A stretch of 62,746 bases of DNA from Bryobacterales bacterium (GTDB taxonomy: Bacteria; Acidobacteriota; Terriglobia; Bryobacterales; UBA6623). Of this stretch, positions 46,317 through 55,696 are shown one piece after another. Each line of letters opens with the position of its first letter. The stretch's first letter is position 1. Made by a program: the position numbers and the translations under genes. The stretch lies in the NCBI GenBank assembly GCA_028819575.1, contig JAPPLB010000168.1:1-62746 (forward strand), written 5' to 3'. The notes under the pieces are model-generated. The model saw nothing but the letters and a program-made list of their open reading frames with translations. It did not search any database and was not told the DNA's origin.

Positions 46317-48035
46317 CTATTTCGCCGGCTCGGCTTGCGCCCATTGCCGTGCAAGCCGGGTGGCCTGAAGAACCTGTTCGGGCGACAGGCGGAGAGCGGC
46401 GAGTTGCTTGCTAGCCTCGGGATGGTCGTTCCGTGCGGCAAGCTGGAGCCAGGCGTACGCGCGGACCATGTCTGGCGGGACACCCCTGCCCTGACGGTAC
46501 AGGCCGGCCAGCGCGACCTGGGCTTGCGAGACACCAAGCCGGGCGGCTTTCTCATACCAGCGAGCCGCTTCGGCGGCGTCGGCCAGGACCCCGCGGCCGT
46601 GTTCGCAGGCGGCTCCCAGGTTGTAGAGAGCTTCGGGCTGTTGTTGGGCGGCGGCCTTGCGGTACCAGGCGACCGCCTGGGAGAAACTCTGCTCGACGAC
46701 TTCACCGCGTTCATACAGGACGCCCAGACCGGTTTGCGCTTCGGCGACCCCACCTGCCGCGGCTTTGCGATACCACTCGACGCCCTGCGCGCGATCCTGA
46801 TCGACACCCAGGCCGTTGAAGTACATGCGGCCGAGACGGAACTGGGACCTGGCGTTCCCGAGGCCGGCCCCCTTGCGGTACGAGTCCAGCGCTTGGGGAT
46901 ACATGCGACGCGCCTCGGCGGTCCGGCCCGACCAGAACGCGGCCTCCCCCTCGTCCCGAGGAACTCCATGGCCGCGCTGGTACAGCATGGCCAGAGTCTG
47001 TTGCGCCTTGGGGTCGCCGCGCTCGGCGGCCTTCGTATACCATTCGGCGGCGGTCTTGAGGTCCCGCTCCACGCCCCGTCCCTGGAAGTAGACGGTGCCG
47101 AGATTGAATTGGGCTTCGACGGAACCCTTCGCGGCGGCGGCGCGGTAGAAAGCCAAGGCCCGAGCCTCGTTTCTCTCGACGCCCTGGCCCTGCGCGTACA
47201 TCGTACCGAGGCGATACATGGCGTCGGGGTTGCCGCCGCGGGCCGGGTTCTCGAGCAGCCGGGCCGCCTCGGCGTAATCCTGGGGCACCCCCTTACCGTC
47301 GCCGTAGAGAAGGGCGAGCTGGTACTGCGCGCGGGGCAATCCCTGATCGGCGGCCGCGCGAAACCACCGGGCTGCCGACTGGTCGCTCTTGTCGGCGCCC
47401 CTGCCCTCGAGATGGGCGAGGCCGATCAGAAACTGGGCGTCTGGCAGGCCTTGCCCGGCGGCGAGACGGTACCACCTGACGGCCTGCGCGTCGTCAGGTT
47501 CGACGCCGCGTCCGCGATGGTAGGCCTCCCCGAGCTTGAACTGCGCGGGAGGATAACCCTGCCCGGCGGCGGCGCGGTACCAGCGAAGGGCCAGGCCGTA
47601 GTCCCGAGCGACGCCGCGCCCCGCTTCATGCAGAAGACCGAGGTGGAATTGAGCGTAGGAGCGCCCCTGCTCCGCCGCCTGGCGGTACCAGTGGGCCGCT
47701 TTGGCAGCATCCGGCGCGACACCCTGGCCGGCCTCGTACATCCGGCCGAGAGTGAACTGAGCGAGGGCGTACCCCTGATCGGCGGCCTTCCGGTGCCAGA
47801 CCGCTGATTGCGCGAGATCCCTGGGCACGCCGCGGCCCTCCGCATAGAGCTTGCCCATGCTGAACTGAGCAACGGCGTCACCGGCGTCCGCCAGGGGCCG
47901 AAACTCCGCGGCCGCACGCTGCCAGTTTCCGTTGTTGTAGGCATCGAGGCCGGCCTTGAGGTCCGCCCCTTCAAGCAACGGGCCGCTCAGAGCGGCGAGG
48001 CCCGCCACCAATACGAAGTTCCAGAAGATGGTCAT
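46317..48035 (-). CDS. Exported Sel1-repeat protein
   Basis: 572 residues. MTIFWNFVLVAGLAALSG is the signal peptide, so an open frame further upstream is not used. About thirteen Sel1-like repeats of 36 residues follow (AQFTLGRMYEAGQGVAPDAAKAAHWYRQAAEQG and similar), with one less regular unit near residue 360. SLR proteins act as scaffolds for protein-protein contact. It is downstream of a strong terminator that separates it from the TonB-dependent receptor gene. Confidence 0.85.
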   Translation of the reverse strand: MTIFWNFVLVAGLAALSGPLLEGADLKAGLDAYNNGNWQRAAAEFRPLADAGDAVAQFSMGKLYAEGRGVPRDLAQSAVWHRKAADQGYALAQFTLGRMYEAGQGVAPDAAKAAHWYRQAAEQGRSYAQFHLGLLHEAGRGVARDYGLALRWYRAAAGQGYPPAQFKLGEAYHRGRGVEPDDAQAVRWYRLAAGQGLPDAQFLIGLAHLEGRGADKSDQSAARWFRAAADQGLPRAQYQLALLYGDGKGVPQDYAEAARLLENPARGGNPDAMYRLGTMYAQGQGVERNEARALAFYRAAAAKGSVEAQFNLGTVYFQGRGVERDLKTAAEWYTKAAERGDPKAQQTLAMLYQRGHGVPRDEGEAAFWSGRTAEARRMYPQALDSYRKGAGLGNARSQFRLGRMYFNGLGVDQDRAQGVEWYRKAAAGGVAEAQTGLGVLYERGEVVEQSFSQAVAWYRKAAAQQQPEALYNLGAACEHGRGVLADAAEAARWYEKAARLGVSQAQVALAGLYRQGRGVPPDMVRAYAWLQLAARNDHPEASKQLAALRLSPEQVLQATRLARQWAQAEPAK

Positions 48036-48114
48036 GAAGCCCGATGTTCCTGCATCATAACCCGGGGATGACGCGGCCGTTTCAGACTCCCGGCTCTTCC
48101 TGCTCCGCAGCATG

Positions 48115-48141
48115 AAAAACCCGCCGGGTTTCCCCGGCGGG
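48115..48141 (-). terminator. Rho-independent terminator of the TonB-dependent receptor gene
   Basis: CCCGCCGGG at 48120-48128 and CCCGGCGGG at 48133-48141 form a nine-pair GC stem with a four-base loop. On the minus strand it is followed by five Ts (48119-48115). It lies about 35 bases after the receptor stop codon. Confidence 0.88.
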
Positions 48142-48176
48142 TTTCGAAGCTTGCCGGCCTTGAGCAGGCCGGATGA

Positions 48177-51100
48177 CTAGTAGATGAACTTCAGGCCGAA
48201 CTGCATGACCCGTGCAGGTTTGGCCGAAAAAATACGTCCGGTCCTGCCGGCCAGACCGATAGTCGTGTTGGGGTTGTTGTAGTTGACGTGGTTGGGCATG
48301 TTGAACATCTCCCACCGAAACTGGAAGTACTTGCTTTCGGTGATGTAGAAGTTCTTCATCAAGCCGGTGTCGATCACATGCTCGCCAGGCCCGTCCATGA
48401 GTCCTATCGCCGAATTACCGAACGTATAAGGTCCCGGCGCTGTGAACGCAGACTCGTTGAACCAGCCCCCCGGGCTCGGATCCGAAATGTTCGGGTCGCC
48501 CGTCAGGTCGGCACGGGTACCGCGACCGTTTCCGAGCGTCGCGCCGGGAATCCCGAAACTGAGCGGTGCTCCGGACCAGAAGCGGTAAATGCCGCTGAGT
48601 TGCCAGCCCCCCAGAATGGCGTCGACAACCGGGTTCGCGTCCGGCAGCAACTTGCGGCCGCGGCCCAAGGGCAGCTCGTACACGGTGTTGAAGGACAAGA
48701 TATGCAGCCGGTCCTGATTGTTCCGTCCGCGGTTGTACGAATCGGGCGCATGAGGCTCACGCCGGAGCTGCTCCATGTACCTTCCCGCGGCGTAGGCCAT
48801 GGTGAAAAGCCAGCCGTCGGTGAAGCGGCGTTCCCACTTGACGTGAAGGGCGTTGTACCAGGTGTTGCCGTAGTTGTTCACCATCTGGATATTGCCGAAG
48901 GCCGGGTAGGGCCTGGAGGCTTGCAGGTTGTCGTACTGGCCGGGCGGCGGGACGTTGAACTGCTCGGAACCGCCGGTGTGAGCCTGAGTGGTGTAGTTGC
49001 CGACATACGACAGCGTGAGCGCCGATTGGGCGGGCATGGCGAACTGCACCGAGGTGTTCCACTCATGCGTCTGTTGAGCCCGGAGGTCCCACTTGGGAGC
49101 GGCTACGCTGATGCCGAGAAATGAATTCGGGTCATCCGGAAAGGCCGTCTCCCAGCGTTGATTTTCGGCCGCGTTAAACCCAGCTACCTCGAAGTTCCAA
49201 TACGGCGGGCCGATGATCGCCGAAGCGCTCCGGTTGCCCGTGAACTGCATCGGAAAGATGCCGTAACCGGCTCGAACCACAAGGTCGCTGGACCCCAACG
49301 GGCGGTAGGCGAGGCCGACCCGCGGCGAGAAGACCGTGTCCGGCTTGAAAAGACCTCGGGGAATGCCCAACTCGGACGCCGGCTTCCAGAGCCCTTCGGT
49401 GAACTTCGCCAGGGCCGGGGCCACGGGTTGAGAGGTCAGGTCGACGTTGCCGTTGGTGTCTTCGCCGGCCACCGCGAAACCGGAGTTGAGATCGAAGGTC
49501 GCATGGTTGCCCCGGATGGCGGCCTTCTCATACCAGTGGTCGTGGCGAAGCCCGAGGTTGACGGTGAGCTTGTTGGTGACCTTCCAGGCGTCGTTGAAAT
49601 AGAGCCCCGTATAAGGCGAGTCGGACATGCCGAACGTCTGGATCGGGTAGTTGCGGCGAGCCACCGCCACCAGTCCCAGGAAGTAATCGGCAAAACCGTC
49701 ACCCGTGTACTGGCCGTTGAAGGTGAAGTTGCCCCGCGCGCAGCACGAGCCGTGGTTGCCGTAGGTGCTCCGGGTGTTGTACTCGGCGCCAACGGTGATG
49801 GTGTGCCGGCCGCGCACCATGTTCAGGTTGACCTTCGAGTTGTAGGCCTCGAACCACAGTCTTCCTCTTCCTCCCCAGGGCGGCGCGTACGCCGTGTAAC
49901 CCGTTACGCCGACGGTCGGGATTCCGACGTGCTCGTCGCGGCCTGCCGTCGGGAAGCCCCGGATTCCGGCCTGCTCGGTCAGGTTCCCGACCTCGGCCCC
50001 GACCCATGGGTTCGTAAAGTTGGCCAGCGAGCGGGTATAGCCCCAATTCATGTTCAGCAAGGTAGTCGGATTGATCGTGTACGCGTAGTTCAATCCGAAA
50101 TTGTTCTGCCGCGTGTCGGTCTGGCGGTAAATATCGGGCCGGGTGCCCAGCGCATTGTTGACGTTGTTGGTAACGATCCAGCGCCCGTAAATGCGGTGGC
50201 TGTCATTCACCTGGTGGTCGATGCGGCTGATGTACTCCCAACTGTCATCGGGCCGCGGAGCCACGATCCGGAAACGGTTGCCGGCATGAGTGGGCAAGGG
50301 AATAAAGTGGAAGAAGAACTCCGAGGCCGGGGAAACTTCCGACATCGGAATCATGTTGTTCGCATACGGCTCCCCGCTGTAGGGGTTCGTGATCGCCGAT
50401 GAGACGCTCGAAAAATCACCCTGGAGCATGTCCGGGTGGATGGTCGCTCTGTTGTAGATTTGCTCGCGCCGTTGCCGATTCTGCTCGGTCGAGAAGAAGA
50501 AGAAGGTGCGGTTGCGAACGATCGGCCCGCCGACGGTTCCACCGAACTGGTTCTGGGTCAGCTTGGGGATCCTGGTCGCAAAAGTGTTGCGGGCATCGAG
50601 GTTTTCATTGCGCAGGAACTCCCATAACGCGCCATGGAGCTCGTTCGTTCCCGCTTTGGTCGCCATGATCATCTGGATCGGCTGCCGACCGTTCTCGGCG
50701 CTGAAGCTGCTCGTTTCGACCCTGAACTCGGAGATCGTATCGACGTTCGGGATCGTGATGCCGCGCTCGTCCATGCCGGCGTTGGCATTGAGGCCGTCGA
50801 TCTGGAACTCCGTGTTTTCCACCGGGACGCCCACGCCCTGCACCTCGTTGCCGCGCTCGAATCCGGTTCTGCGGGTGTAGCGCATACCCGGCACCAGGTT
50901 GACCAGATGCGCGGGATTGCGTCCGTTGATGGGCAGGTCGATGATCTGCCTCGCTTCGACGGTGGCCTGCACGGCGCTCTGCTCGGTCTGGATCAGCTCG
51001 ACGCCGGTGCCCTCGACCGTGATCTGCTCGGCCACTTCGCCCACCTCCAGCACGGGAGACACGCGAAGCCGTTGGGCTACCGTCAGTTCCGTTCGTTCCA

Positions 51101-51368
51101 GGTTCCAGGTCTTGAAACCGTCCAGCGAAGCCTGAACCGAGTAGAAGCCGCGGTTGAGCGCGAACACCTCGAAGATGCCCACCTCGTTACTCTGCGTCTG
51201 GATCTCCTGTCCGGTCTCGATATTGGTGATGACAATGGTCACTCCCGGCACCACGGCTCCGGTCGTATCGGTCACCACCCCAAGAATGGAGCCCTGCGTG
51301 CCCAACTGCGCATACAGAGCGGAAGCCGCAAATAGCGCGGCAACCATCAGCACCATAACCTTTTTCAT
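48177..51368 (-). CDS. Oar-like TonB-dependent receptor
   Basis: 1,063 residues. MKKVMVLMVAALFAASALYAQ is a signal peptide; AGGAG lies about ten bases before ATG 51368, deciding the start. A carboxypeptidase-regulatory-like domain (GSILGVVTDTTGAVVPGVTIVITN...) is followed by a plug (QTEQSAVQATVEARQIIDLPINGRNPAHLVNLVPG) and a large outer-membrane barrel ending in an aromatic residue (MQFGLKFIY). This type is greatly expanded in Acidobacteriota. It imports large or scarce substrates using TonB energy; the ligand is unknown. Confidence 0.9.
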   Translation of the reverse strand: MKKVMVLMVAALFAASALYAQLGTQGSILGVVTDTTGAVVPGVTIVITNIETGQEIQTQSNEVGIFEVFALNRGFYSVQASLDGFKTWNLERTELTVAQRLRVSPVLEVGEVAEQITVEGTGVELIQTEQSAVQATVEARQIIDLPINGRNPAHLVNLVPGMRYTRRTGFERGNEVQGVGVPVENTEFQIDGLNANAGMDERGITIPNVDTISEFRVETSSFSAENGRQPIQMIMATKAGTNELHGALWEFLRNENLDARNTFATRIPKLTQNQFGGTVGGPIVRNRTFFFFSTEQNRQRREQIYNRATIHPDMLQGDFSSVSSAITNPYSGEPYANNMIPMSEVSPASEFFFHFIPLPTHAGNRFRIVAPRPDDSWEYISRIDHQVNDSHRIYGRWIVTNNVNNALGTRPDIYRQTDTRQNNFGLNYAYTINPTTLLNMNWGYTRSLANFTNPWVGAEVGNLTEQAGIRGFPTAGRDEHVGIPTVGVTGYTAYAPPWGGRGRLWFEAYNSKVNLNMVRGRHTITVGAEYNTRSTYGNHGSCCARGNFTFNGQYTGDGFADYFLGLVAVARRNYPIQTFGMSDSPYTGLYFNDAWKVTNKLTVNLGLRHDHWYEKAAIRGNHATFDLNSGFAVAGEDTNGNVDLTSQPVAPALAKFTEGLWKPASELGIPRGLFKPDTVFSPRVGLAYRPLGSSDLVVRAGYGIFPMQFTGNRSASAIIGPPYWNFEVAGFNAAENQRWETAFPDDPNSFLGISVAAPKWDLRAQQTHEWNTSVQFAMPAQSALTLSYVGNYTTQAHTGGSEQFNVPPPGQYDNLQASRPYPAFGNIQMVNNYGNTWYNALHVKWERRFTDGWLFTMAYAAGRYMEQLRREPHAPDSYNRGRNNQDRLHILSFNTVYELPLGRGRKLLPDANPVVDAILGGWQLSGIYRFWSGAPLSFGIPGATLGNGRGTRADLTGDPNISDPSPGGWFNESAFTAPGPYTFGNSAIGLMDGPGEHVIDTGLMKNFYITESKYFQFRWEMFNMPNHVNYNNPNTTIGLAGRTGRIFSAKPARVMQFGLKFIY

Positions 51369-51651
51369 TCCGAAAACTCCTGTCATCTCGACTGTTTCTA
51401 GCGGTGAAAGTAAATGCCTGGGCGCGCGATGTCTGTAAAGACTGATGGAAAGGCCATTGCCCCCAAGTGTTTGCAAGCCTTGCGGCCTGTGTACGCAACC
51501 CCCAAGACACCAATGAGCGGGAGAGACTATACCCCCGCAGTATGCACCCATTATGAGCGAGACGGCAAGCCGCGTCAACGCAGCAGGGCGATGGATTCAT
51601 CCAGTGGGCTGGACGAGCAGCCCGGATCTTCGCTTCCGCTGTTCGCAAAGT
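51369..51651. other. Upstream region of the TonB-dependent receptor gene
   Basis: 283 bases with no convincing gene or repeat. It should hold the receptor promoter; no clear -10/-35 pair was seen. Confidence 0.4.
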
Positions 51652-51770
51652 TAACCTGCCTTTCTCACCACCCGACGGCCGAAGCACGTGAAAAAAGCCG
51701 TGATTCGTGTCTCGTGAAAAGCATTTGGTGAGGCTTGGTTCGCTCCAGAAGAAATATCTGACGGCCTGTG
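51652..51770 (-). repeat. E1 partial copy (C + D modules)
   Basis: Begins TTAACCTGCCTTTCTCACC, then a C block with two to three reverse heptamers (GATTCGTGTCTCGTG) and a D module (TTCGCTCCAGAAGAAATAT). The far terminus is missing, and the next E1 copy starts five bases on, so this may be one element nested beside another. Confidence 0.8.
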
Positions 51771-51775
51771 AACGC

Positions 51776-51968
51776 TAGCCTGCATTTCTCATCACCCTAC
51801 GGTCGAAGCACGCCATATGACCGCCATGACTTCGTTGCGCTTGCTTGCCGTGCTCAACGTACTGTTCAAGTACGCCTGCGCGCGCCTTTTTCCTCCGCCC
51901 GGCTCGCGCCTCGTCTTGACGGCCCTCTCACGCACTTCGTCTCGCCACGTGGTGAGAAAGGCAGGCTA
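51776..51968 (-). repeat. E1 complete copy (A + B modules), reverse orientation
   Basis: Ends TAGCCTGCATTTCTCATC and GGTGAGAAAGGCAGGCTA. The B module has TTTTTCCTCCGCCCGG in place of the usual palindromic GCCGCTTGGC part. Its right CTA is the stop codon TAG of the PhyH gene. Confidence 0.9.
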
Positions 51969-52787
51969 CTGCCTCGCCGTCTCCTCACGGGCGCACCGCT
52001 GCACCTCCTTCAGCATGGCCGCCATGGACAGATCCGGCGGCAGGTCGCGAGGCTTCCTGCCGGTCCCTTCGAACACATCCGTCCGGTTCCACTTGGCATA
52101 GAGCCGCGGGGGCAACGAGGGATCGTCCTTGCGGTACAGCCGCTCCGGAATCTCGGTCCATTCGGACGTGCGCGGGCCGGCGGCGCGGGAATAGTAGATG
52201 TGGAGACTTCGTCTCTGACGGCTGCGCGGTTTGAGCTTGCCGCAATGCAGGCACCGCGCATGAAAGAGAATCGCCGAGCCGGCCGGGGCGATGATGTCAA
52301 ACTCCTGCTCGGGGCGGTGTTCATTGGGCCGCAAGTCCAGCCAACGGTCGTGACTGCCGGGGATGATGCTGAAGCAGTGGTCGCGCTCGCCGACGTCGGT
52401 GAGGAGAAAGACCAGTGATATGGCGTCTATTTCGGCCCGCCGGGAATAGTCGCGGGTGATGTCGCGGTGCCATCCCTTGGCCTCGTCGAGGTTCAAGGTC
52501 GGATCGCGGACCAGGATCGAGAACTCCTCGAAGGAGATGTCCTCGCCATACCATGCCGTGACCAGATCGAGGACGGGCTGCTGCTCGATCGTGAAGTCGA
52601 AAGCAGCGGTGCGCGGCAGAACGTTCGGAGCCTGGCGGAAGGAGTTGCTCAACTGCCACCAGTCTTCCGGATGCCGGAGCAGCGACTCGTCGACCGCTTC
52701 GTTAAGGACAGAGACCTGCCGCCGCGAGAGAAAACCCGGGAGCACGACGAATCCCTGTTCCGAGAACTGCTCCAACAAAGCCCGCAT
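51966..52787 (-). CDS. Phytanoyl-CoA dioxygenase-family protein
   Basis: 273 residues. Fe(II)/2-oxoglutarate-dependent oxygenase of the PhyH family. Iron ligands are in WHRD (His-x-Asp) and ILFHARCLHCG; the oxoglutarate Arg is in RRSLHIYY. Start ATG 52787 follows GGGAG at about nine bases; the ORF could read one codon further to a GTG. Substrates range from lipids to small metabolites such as ectoine. The stop is formed by E1. Confidence 0.85.
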   Translation of the reverse strand: MRALLEQFSEQGFVVLPGFLSRRQVSVLNEAVDESLLRHPEDWWQLSNSFRQAPNVLPRTAAFDFTIEQQPVLDLVTAWYGEDISFEEFSILVRDPTLNLDEAKGWHRDITRDYSRRAEIDAISLVFLLTDVGERDHCFSIIPGSHDRWLDLRPNEHRPEQEFDIIAPAGSAILFHARCLHCGKLKPRSRQRRSLHIYYSRAAGPRTSEWTEIPERLYRKDDPSLPPRLYAKWNRTDVFEGTGRKPRDLPPDLSMAAMLKEVQRCAREETARQ

Positions 52788-52959
52788 CACGTTTGCTCCC
52801 CTGTCCGAGCCTGACTCCGTATTGTCGGGGAACGCCGTCCCTCATGCTGAACAAAATACCAGCAGAGGAATGTCAAGGCGATATCGAATGTTCCCCTGTT
52901 CGCGCAATCCAGAAGGTTCCCCTTGGCAAGAGGCCCGCTCAGATGGGATGCTCTTGGAT

Positions 52960-52991
52960 TAACCTACATTTCTCACCACCCGACGGGCGAA
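52960..52991 (-). repeat. E1 terminal remnant
   Basis: TAACCTACATTTCTCACC followed by ACCCGACGGGCGAA, which is the E1 end and its inner neighbour. It breaks off 18 bases upstream of the deacylase start codon. Confidence 0.75.
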
Positions 52992-53009
52992 CATTCCTGA
53001 AAGGGCGCC

Positions 53010-54059
53010 ATGCCAGAAGTTGTCTACGATCCGAAGAAGATCGATTTCAAAAAGCCGGGCAAGCATCACTATCAGGTGGCGTTCCATCTGGACAGCACCT
53101 GGGGCTACTCGCTGCTTCCGCTGACGGTGATCAACGGGACGCGCGGCGGCGGGGCATCGACTTCCCCGCCCGCCGTCGTGGCTTTCGGCGGCACGCACGG
53201 CAACGAGTACGAAGGCCAGGTTTCGGTCAAGCGCCTGTGTCATGACCTCGAGGCCGCGGCGCTGCGCGGCCGGGTGATCCTGGTCCCCCAGTTGAGTCCC
53301 GGCGCCTGCACGGCCAACCTTCGGGTGTCGCCACTTGACGGGGTGAACATGAACCGCGCATTCCCGGGAGATCCGGGAGGGACCATCTCGTACCGTATCG
53401 CCGACTTCGTGAAGCGCTACCTCTTTCCCCAGGTCCATGTCGTGCTGGATATCCACTCCGGGGGCATGGAGGGATGTTTTCCCTTCTGCTCGTCGTTTCA
53501 TCCCATTCCCGACCCGGCGCAGCGGGCGGAGATCGAGCGCGTTGCGCGGCTGTTCGACACACCGTTCATCCTGGTGTATTCGAGTGACATGACCTCGGGG
53601 CTGCTTACGGACGAAGCCGAGGCGGATGGAAAGATCACGATCGGCGGGGAGTTCGGCTACGGCGAGTCGACGCACGTCGACGGCACGCGGCATGCGTACG
53701 AAGGCATCAAGAACGTGCTGAGGCACTACGGCCTGCTCGACGGCGAAATGGTCAGGATTCGCGAAGAGGGCAGCGAGCCTACCCGGCTGGTCGACGCCGC
53801 GAACCTCGATGACTACATCCCGACGCCGCGCGACGGCGTGTGGGAACCGGTGGTCCGCCTGGGGCAGCGGGTCGAGGCCGGGGACCTGCTGGGCCGGCTG
53901 CATGATTTTTCCGACCACTCGGCCCCCGCGCTCGATATCCGAACGGGCCGCGCCGGCTGGGTGCTCATGCTTCACTTCCGGGCGATGGTCGCCAAGGGCG
54001 CCACGCTGTATGTCGTGGCCCGCGAGCCCGGAGCCGAGCCTGCATTTCTCACCTCATGA
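53010..54059 (+). CDS. DoeB/aspartoacylase-like M14-type zinc deacylase
   Basis: 349 residues of the succinylglutamate desuccinylase/aspartoacylase family. Zinc ligands are His and Glu in GGTHGNEYEG and His in VLDIHSGG; RVSPLDGVNMNRAFPGD is the substrate loop. The N-terminal STWGYSLLPLTVING and overall plan match N-acetyl-diaminobutyrate deacetylases of ectoine use (DoeB), so an N-acyl amino acid substrate is likely. The last six residues (PAFLTS) and the stop codon are encoded by an E1 repeat, so the original C-terminus has been replaced. An E1 remnant also lies just upstream. Confidence 0.85.
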   Translation: MPEVVYDPKKIDFKKPGKHHYQVAFHLDSTWGYSLLPLTVINGTRGGGASTSPPAVVAFGGTHGNEYEGQVSVKRLCHDLEAAALRGRVILVPQLSPGACTANLRVSPLDGVNMNRAFPGDPGGTISYRIADFVKRYLFPQVHVVLDIHSGGMEGCFPFCSSFHPIPDPAQRAEIERVARLFDTPFILVYSSDMTSGLLTDEAEADGKITIGGEFGYGESTHVDGTRHAYEGIKNVLRHYGLLDGEMVRIREEGSEPTRLVDAANLDDYIPTPRDGVWEPVVRLGQRVEAGDLLGRLHDFSDHSAPALDIRTGRAGWVLMLHFRAMVAKGATLYVVAREPGAEPAFLTS

Positions 54060-54180
54060 CGGTCGGAGCACGCGATAAAAAAAGCCGTGATTCGTGTCTC
54101 GTGTTTCGTGATTCGGGAAAAGCATTGATGGGGGGCCTGGCTCGCTTTAGAAAGAAAAGTCTGACGACCGGTAAACCGTA
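54037..54180 (-). repeat. E1 partial copy (C + D modules)
   Basis: Starts AGCCTGCATTTCTCACC, continues with reverse heptamers (GATTCGTGTCTCGTGTTTCG), and ends in a D-like block (CTCGCTTTAGAAAGAAAAGT) without the second terminus. The left end is read as coding sequence by the deacylase gene. Confidence 0.85.
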
Positions 54181-54278
54181 AAGGTCGTGTTACCGGCGTT
54201 GGCGGCGCGCCTTGTCAGCCGGGCGCCTCACCGCTCCCGGCGTCACGCACGGTTTCACCACGGACTGCCAGCAAAACC

Positions 54279-55430
54279 ATGAAGATCACCGACGTCGAAC
54301 TGATCATTCTCAAATCGCCGGGGCTCTACAACGCTCCTGACAGCGCGGAGGAACCGCAGGGGGCGACCTTTCTCGGTCTGGTCAAGGTATCGACGGATGC
54401 CGGCATCACGGGCTACTCGGACATCGAGACGGCGCCGTCGGTGGCCAAGGCGGCGATCGACGCGCCGCGCTGGGCCGAAGGCGGCCTGGAAGCGTTCGAC
54501 GGCCTGGCATCGCTGATCGTCGGACAGAACCCGCTGGAGATGGAACGCCTCTGGTACAAGATGTACCGCGGCAGCATCTACTACGGACGCCGCGGCGCCG
54601 CGATCCAGGCGATCTCCGCCATCGACATCGCGCTGTGGGACATCGCAGGCAAGTTCTACCGGCAGCCCATCCACATCCTGTTGGGGGCGGCCTGGCGAGA
54701 CAAGGTGCGCGCCTATGCGAGCACGTTGTTTCGAGGCGCGCCCGAAGCGATGCGCCAGGCGACCCGCATCTACCTGGACCAGGGATTCACGGCGGTGAAG
54801 TTCGGATGGGGCGTCTTCGGCCGGAATCCCGATCAGGACGTGCGCCTGGTAGAGGCCGCGCGCGAAGAGATGGGCGATCAGAACGACCTGATGGTCGATA
54901 CCGGCTGGTTCATCGAGCGCACGCCGAAACAGGCCATCTCCGTCGTGCGGTCGATCGAGCCGTTCCGGCCGTACTTCATCGAAGAGATTCTGCATCCGGA
55001 GGACTATGACGGCTACGGCAAGGTCGCCGAGAGCGTCGAGACCGCGATCGCTTGCGGCGAACAAGAGGCCACCGAGTGGGGCTTCCGGCAGTTGATCGAC
55101 CGCGGGAAAGTGGACATCCTGCAACCCGACCTGACGCGTTGCGGCGGGTTTACGAGTGCCCGCAAGATCGTCCACATGGCGGAGCTGGCGAACCGGCTGG
55201 TGATCCCGCATTCCTGGTGCTCGGATTTGTTGACCGCCGCCTCGCTGCACTTGAACGCCTTCCAACGCCGGGCCGTATTCGTCGAGTTCAACACGTCGCA
55301 GGGGCCTCTCAGCCGCTCACTCGTCAAGGAGCCGCTGCGCATCGAAGACGGCTACGTCGCCGTGCCGCAGGGACCGGGCCTGGGCGTCGAAGTGAGCGAA
55401 GAGACGATCGAGAAGTACCGCATCGGTTAA
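54279..55430 (+). CDS. Mandelate racemase/muconate lactonizing enzyme-family protein
   Basis: 383 residues, enolase superfamily. Metal ligands are the Asp in MVDTGW, Glu in FIEEI and Glu in ACGEQE; the base region is VKFGWG and the second acid/base may be His in PHSW. ATGAAGATC at 54279 follows a short leader. The family dehydrates or racemises sugar acids and related carboxylates; the substrate is not fixed by sequence. Its Lys base Kx(K/G) is only partly conserved, so dehydratase activity is more likely than mandelate racemase itself. Confidence 0.85.
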   Translation: MKITDVELIILKSPGLYNAPDSAEEPQGATFLGLVKVSTDAGITGYSDIETAPSVAKAAIDAPRWAEGGLEAFDGLASLIVGQNPLEMERLWYKMYRGSIYYGRRGAAIQAISAIDIALWDIAGKFYRQPIHILLGAAWRDKVRAYASTLFRGAPEAMRQATRIYLDQGFTAVKFGWGVFGRNPDQDVRLVEAAREEMGDQNDLMVDTGWFIERTPKQAISVVRSIEPFRPYFIEEILHPEDYDGYGKVAESVETAIACGEQEATEWGFRQLIDRGKVDILQPDLTRCGGFTSARKIVHMAELANRLVIPHSWCSDLLTAASLHLNAFQRRAVFVEFNTSQGPLSRSLVKEPLRIEDGYVAVPQGPGLGVEVSEETIEKYRIG

Positions 55431-55515
55431 GCGATGATCAGCGCCTCTGCCCGGGCCGGAGCAGGCGCAAAGTTTTTAGTTGTTAGTTTTTAGTGAAAAC
55501 CATTGGCGGGGGCCA

Positions 55516-55687
55516 AGCCTGCATTTCTCACCACCCGACGGCCGAAGCACGCGATAAAAGGCCGTGATTCGTGTTTCGTGTCTCGTGATTCGTGAAAACC
55601 ACGGGAGAGGTCTTGCTTCGCTCCAGAAGAAATGCCTGACGGGCCTCTTACTCACTTCACCTCGCCGCGTTGTGAGACATGCAGGTT
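55516..55687 (-). repeat. E1 copy (C + D + A modules)
   Basis: Ends AGCCTGCATTTCTCACC and GTTGTGAGACATGCAGGTT. Holds four reverse heptamers (about 55562-55595), a D module (TTCGCTCCAGAAGAAATG) and a short A module. It sits between the convergent enolase-family and cytochrome genes. Confidence 0.88.
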
Positions 55688-55696
55688 CATCGACGA

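Noticed and set aside
53010-55430. Ectoine degradation cluster
   Set aside because: Only the DoeB-like gene supports it; the enolase-family neighbour is not part of that pathway.
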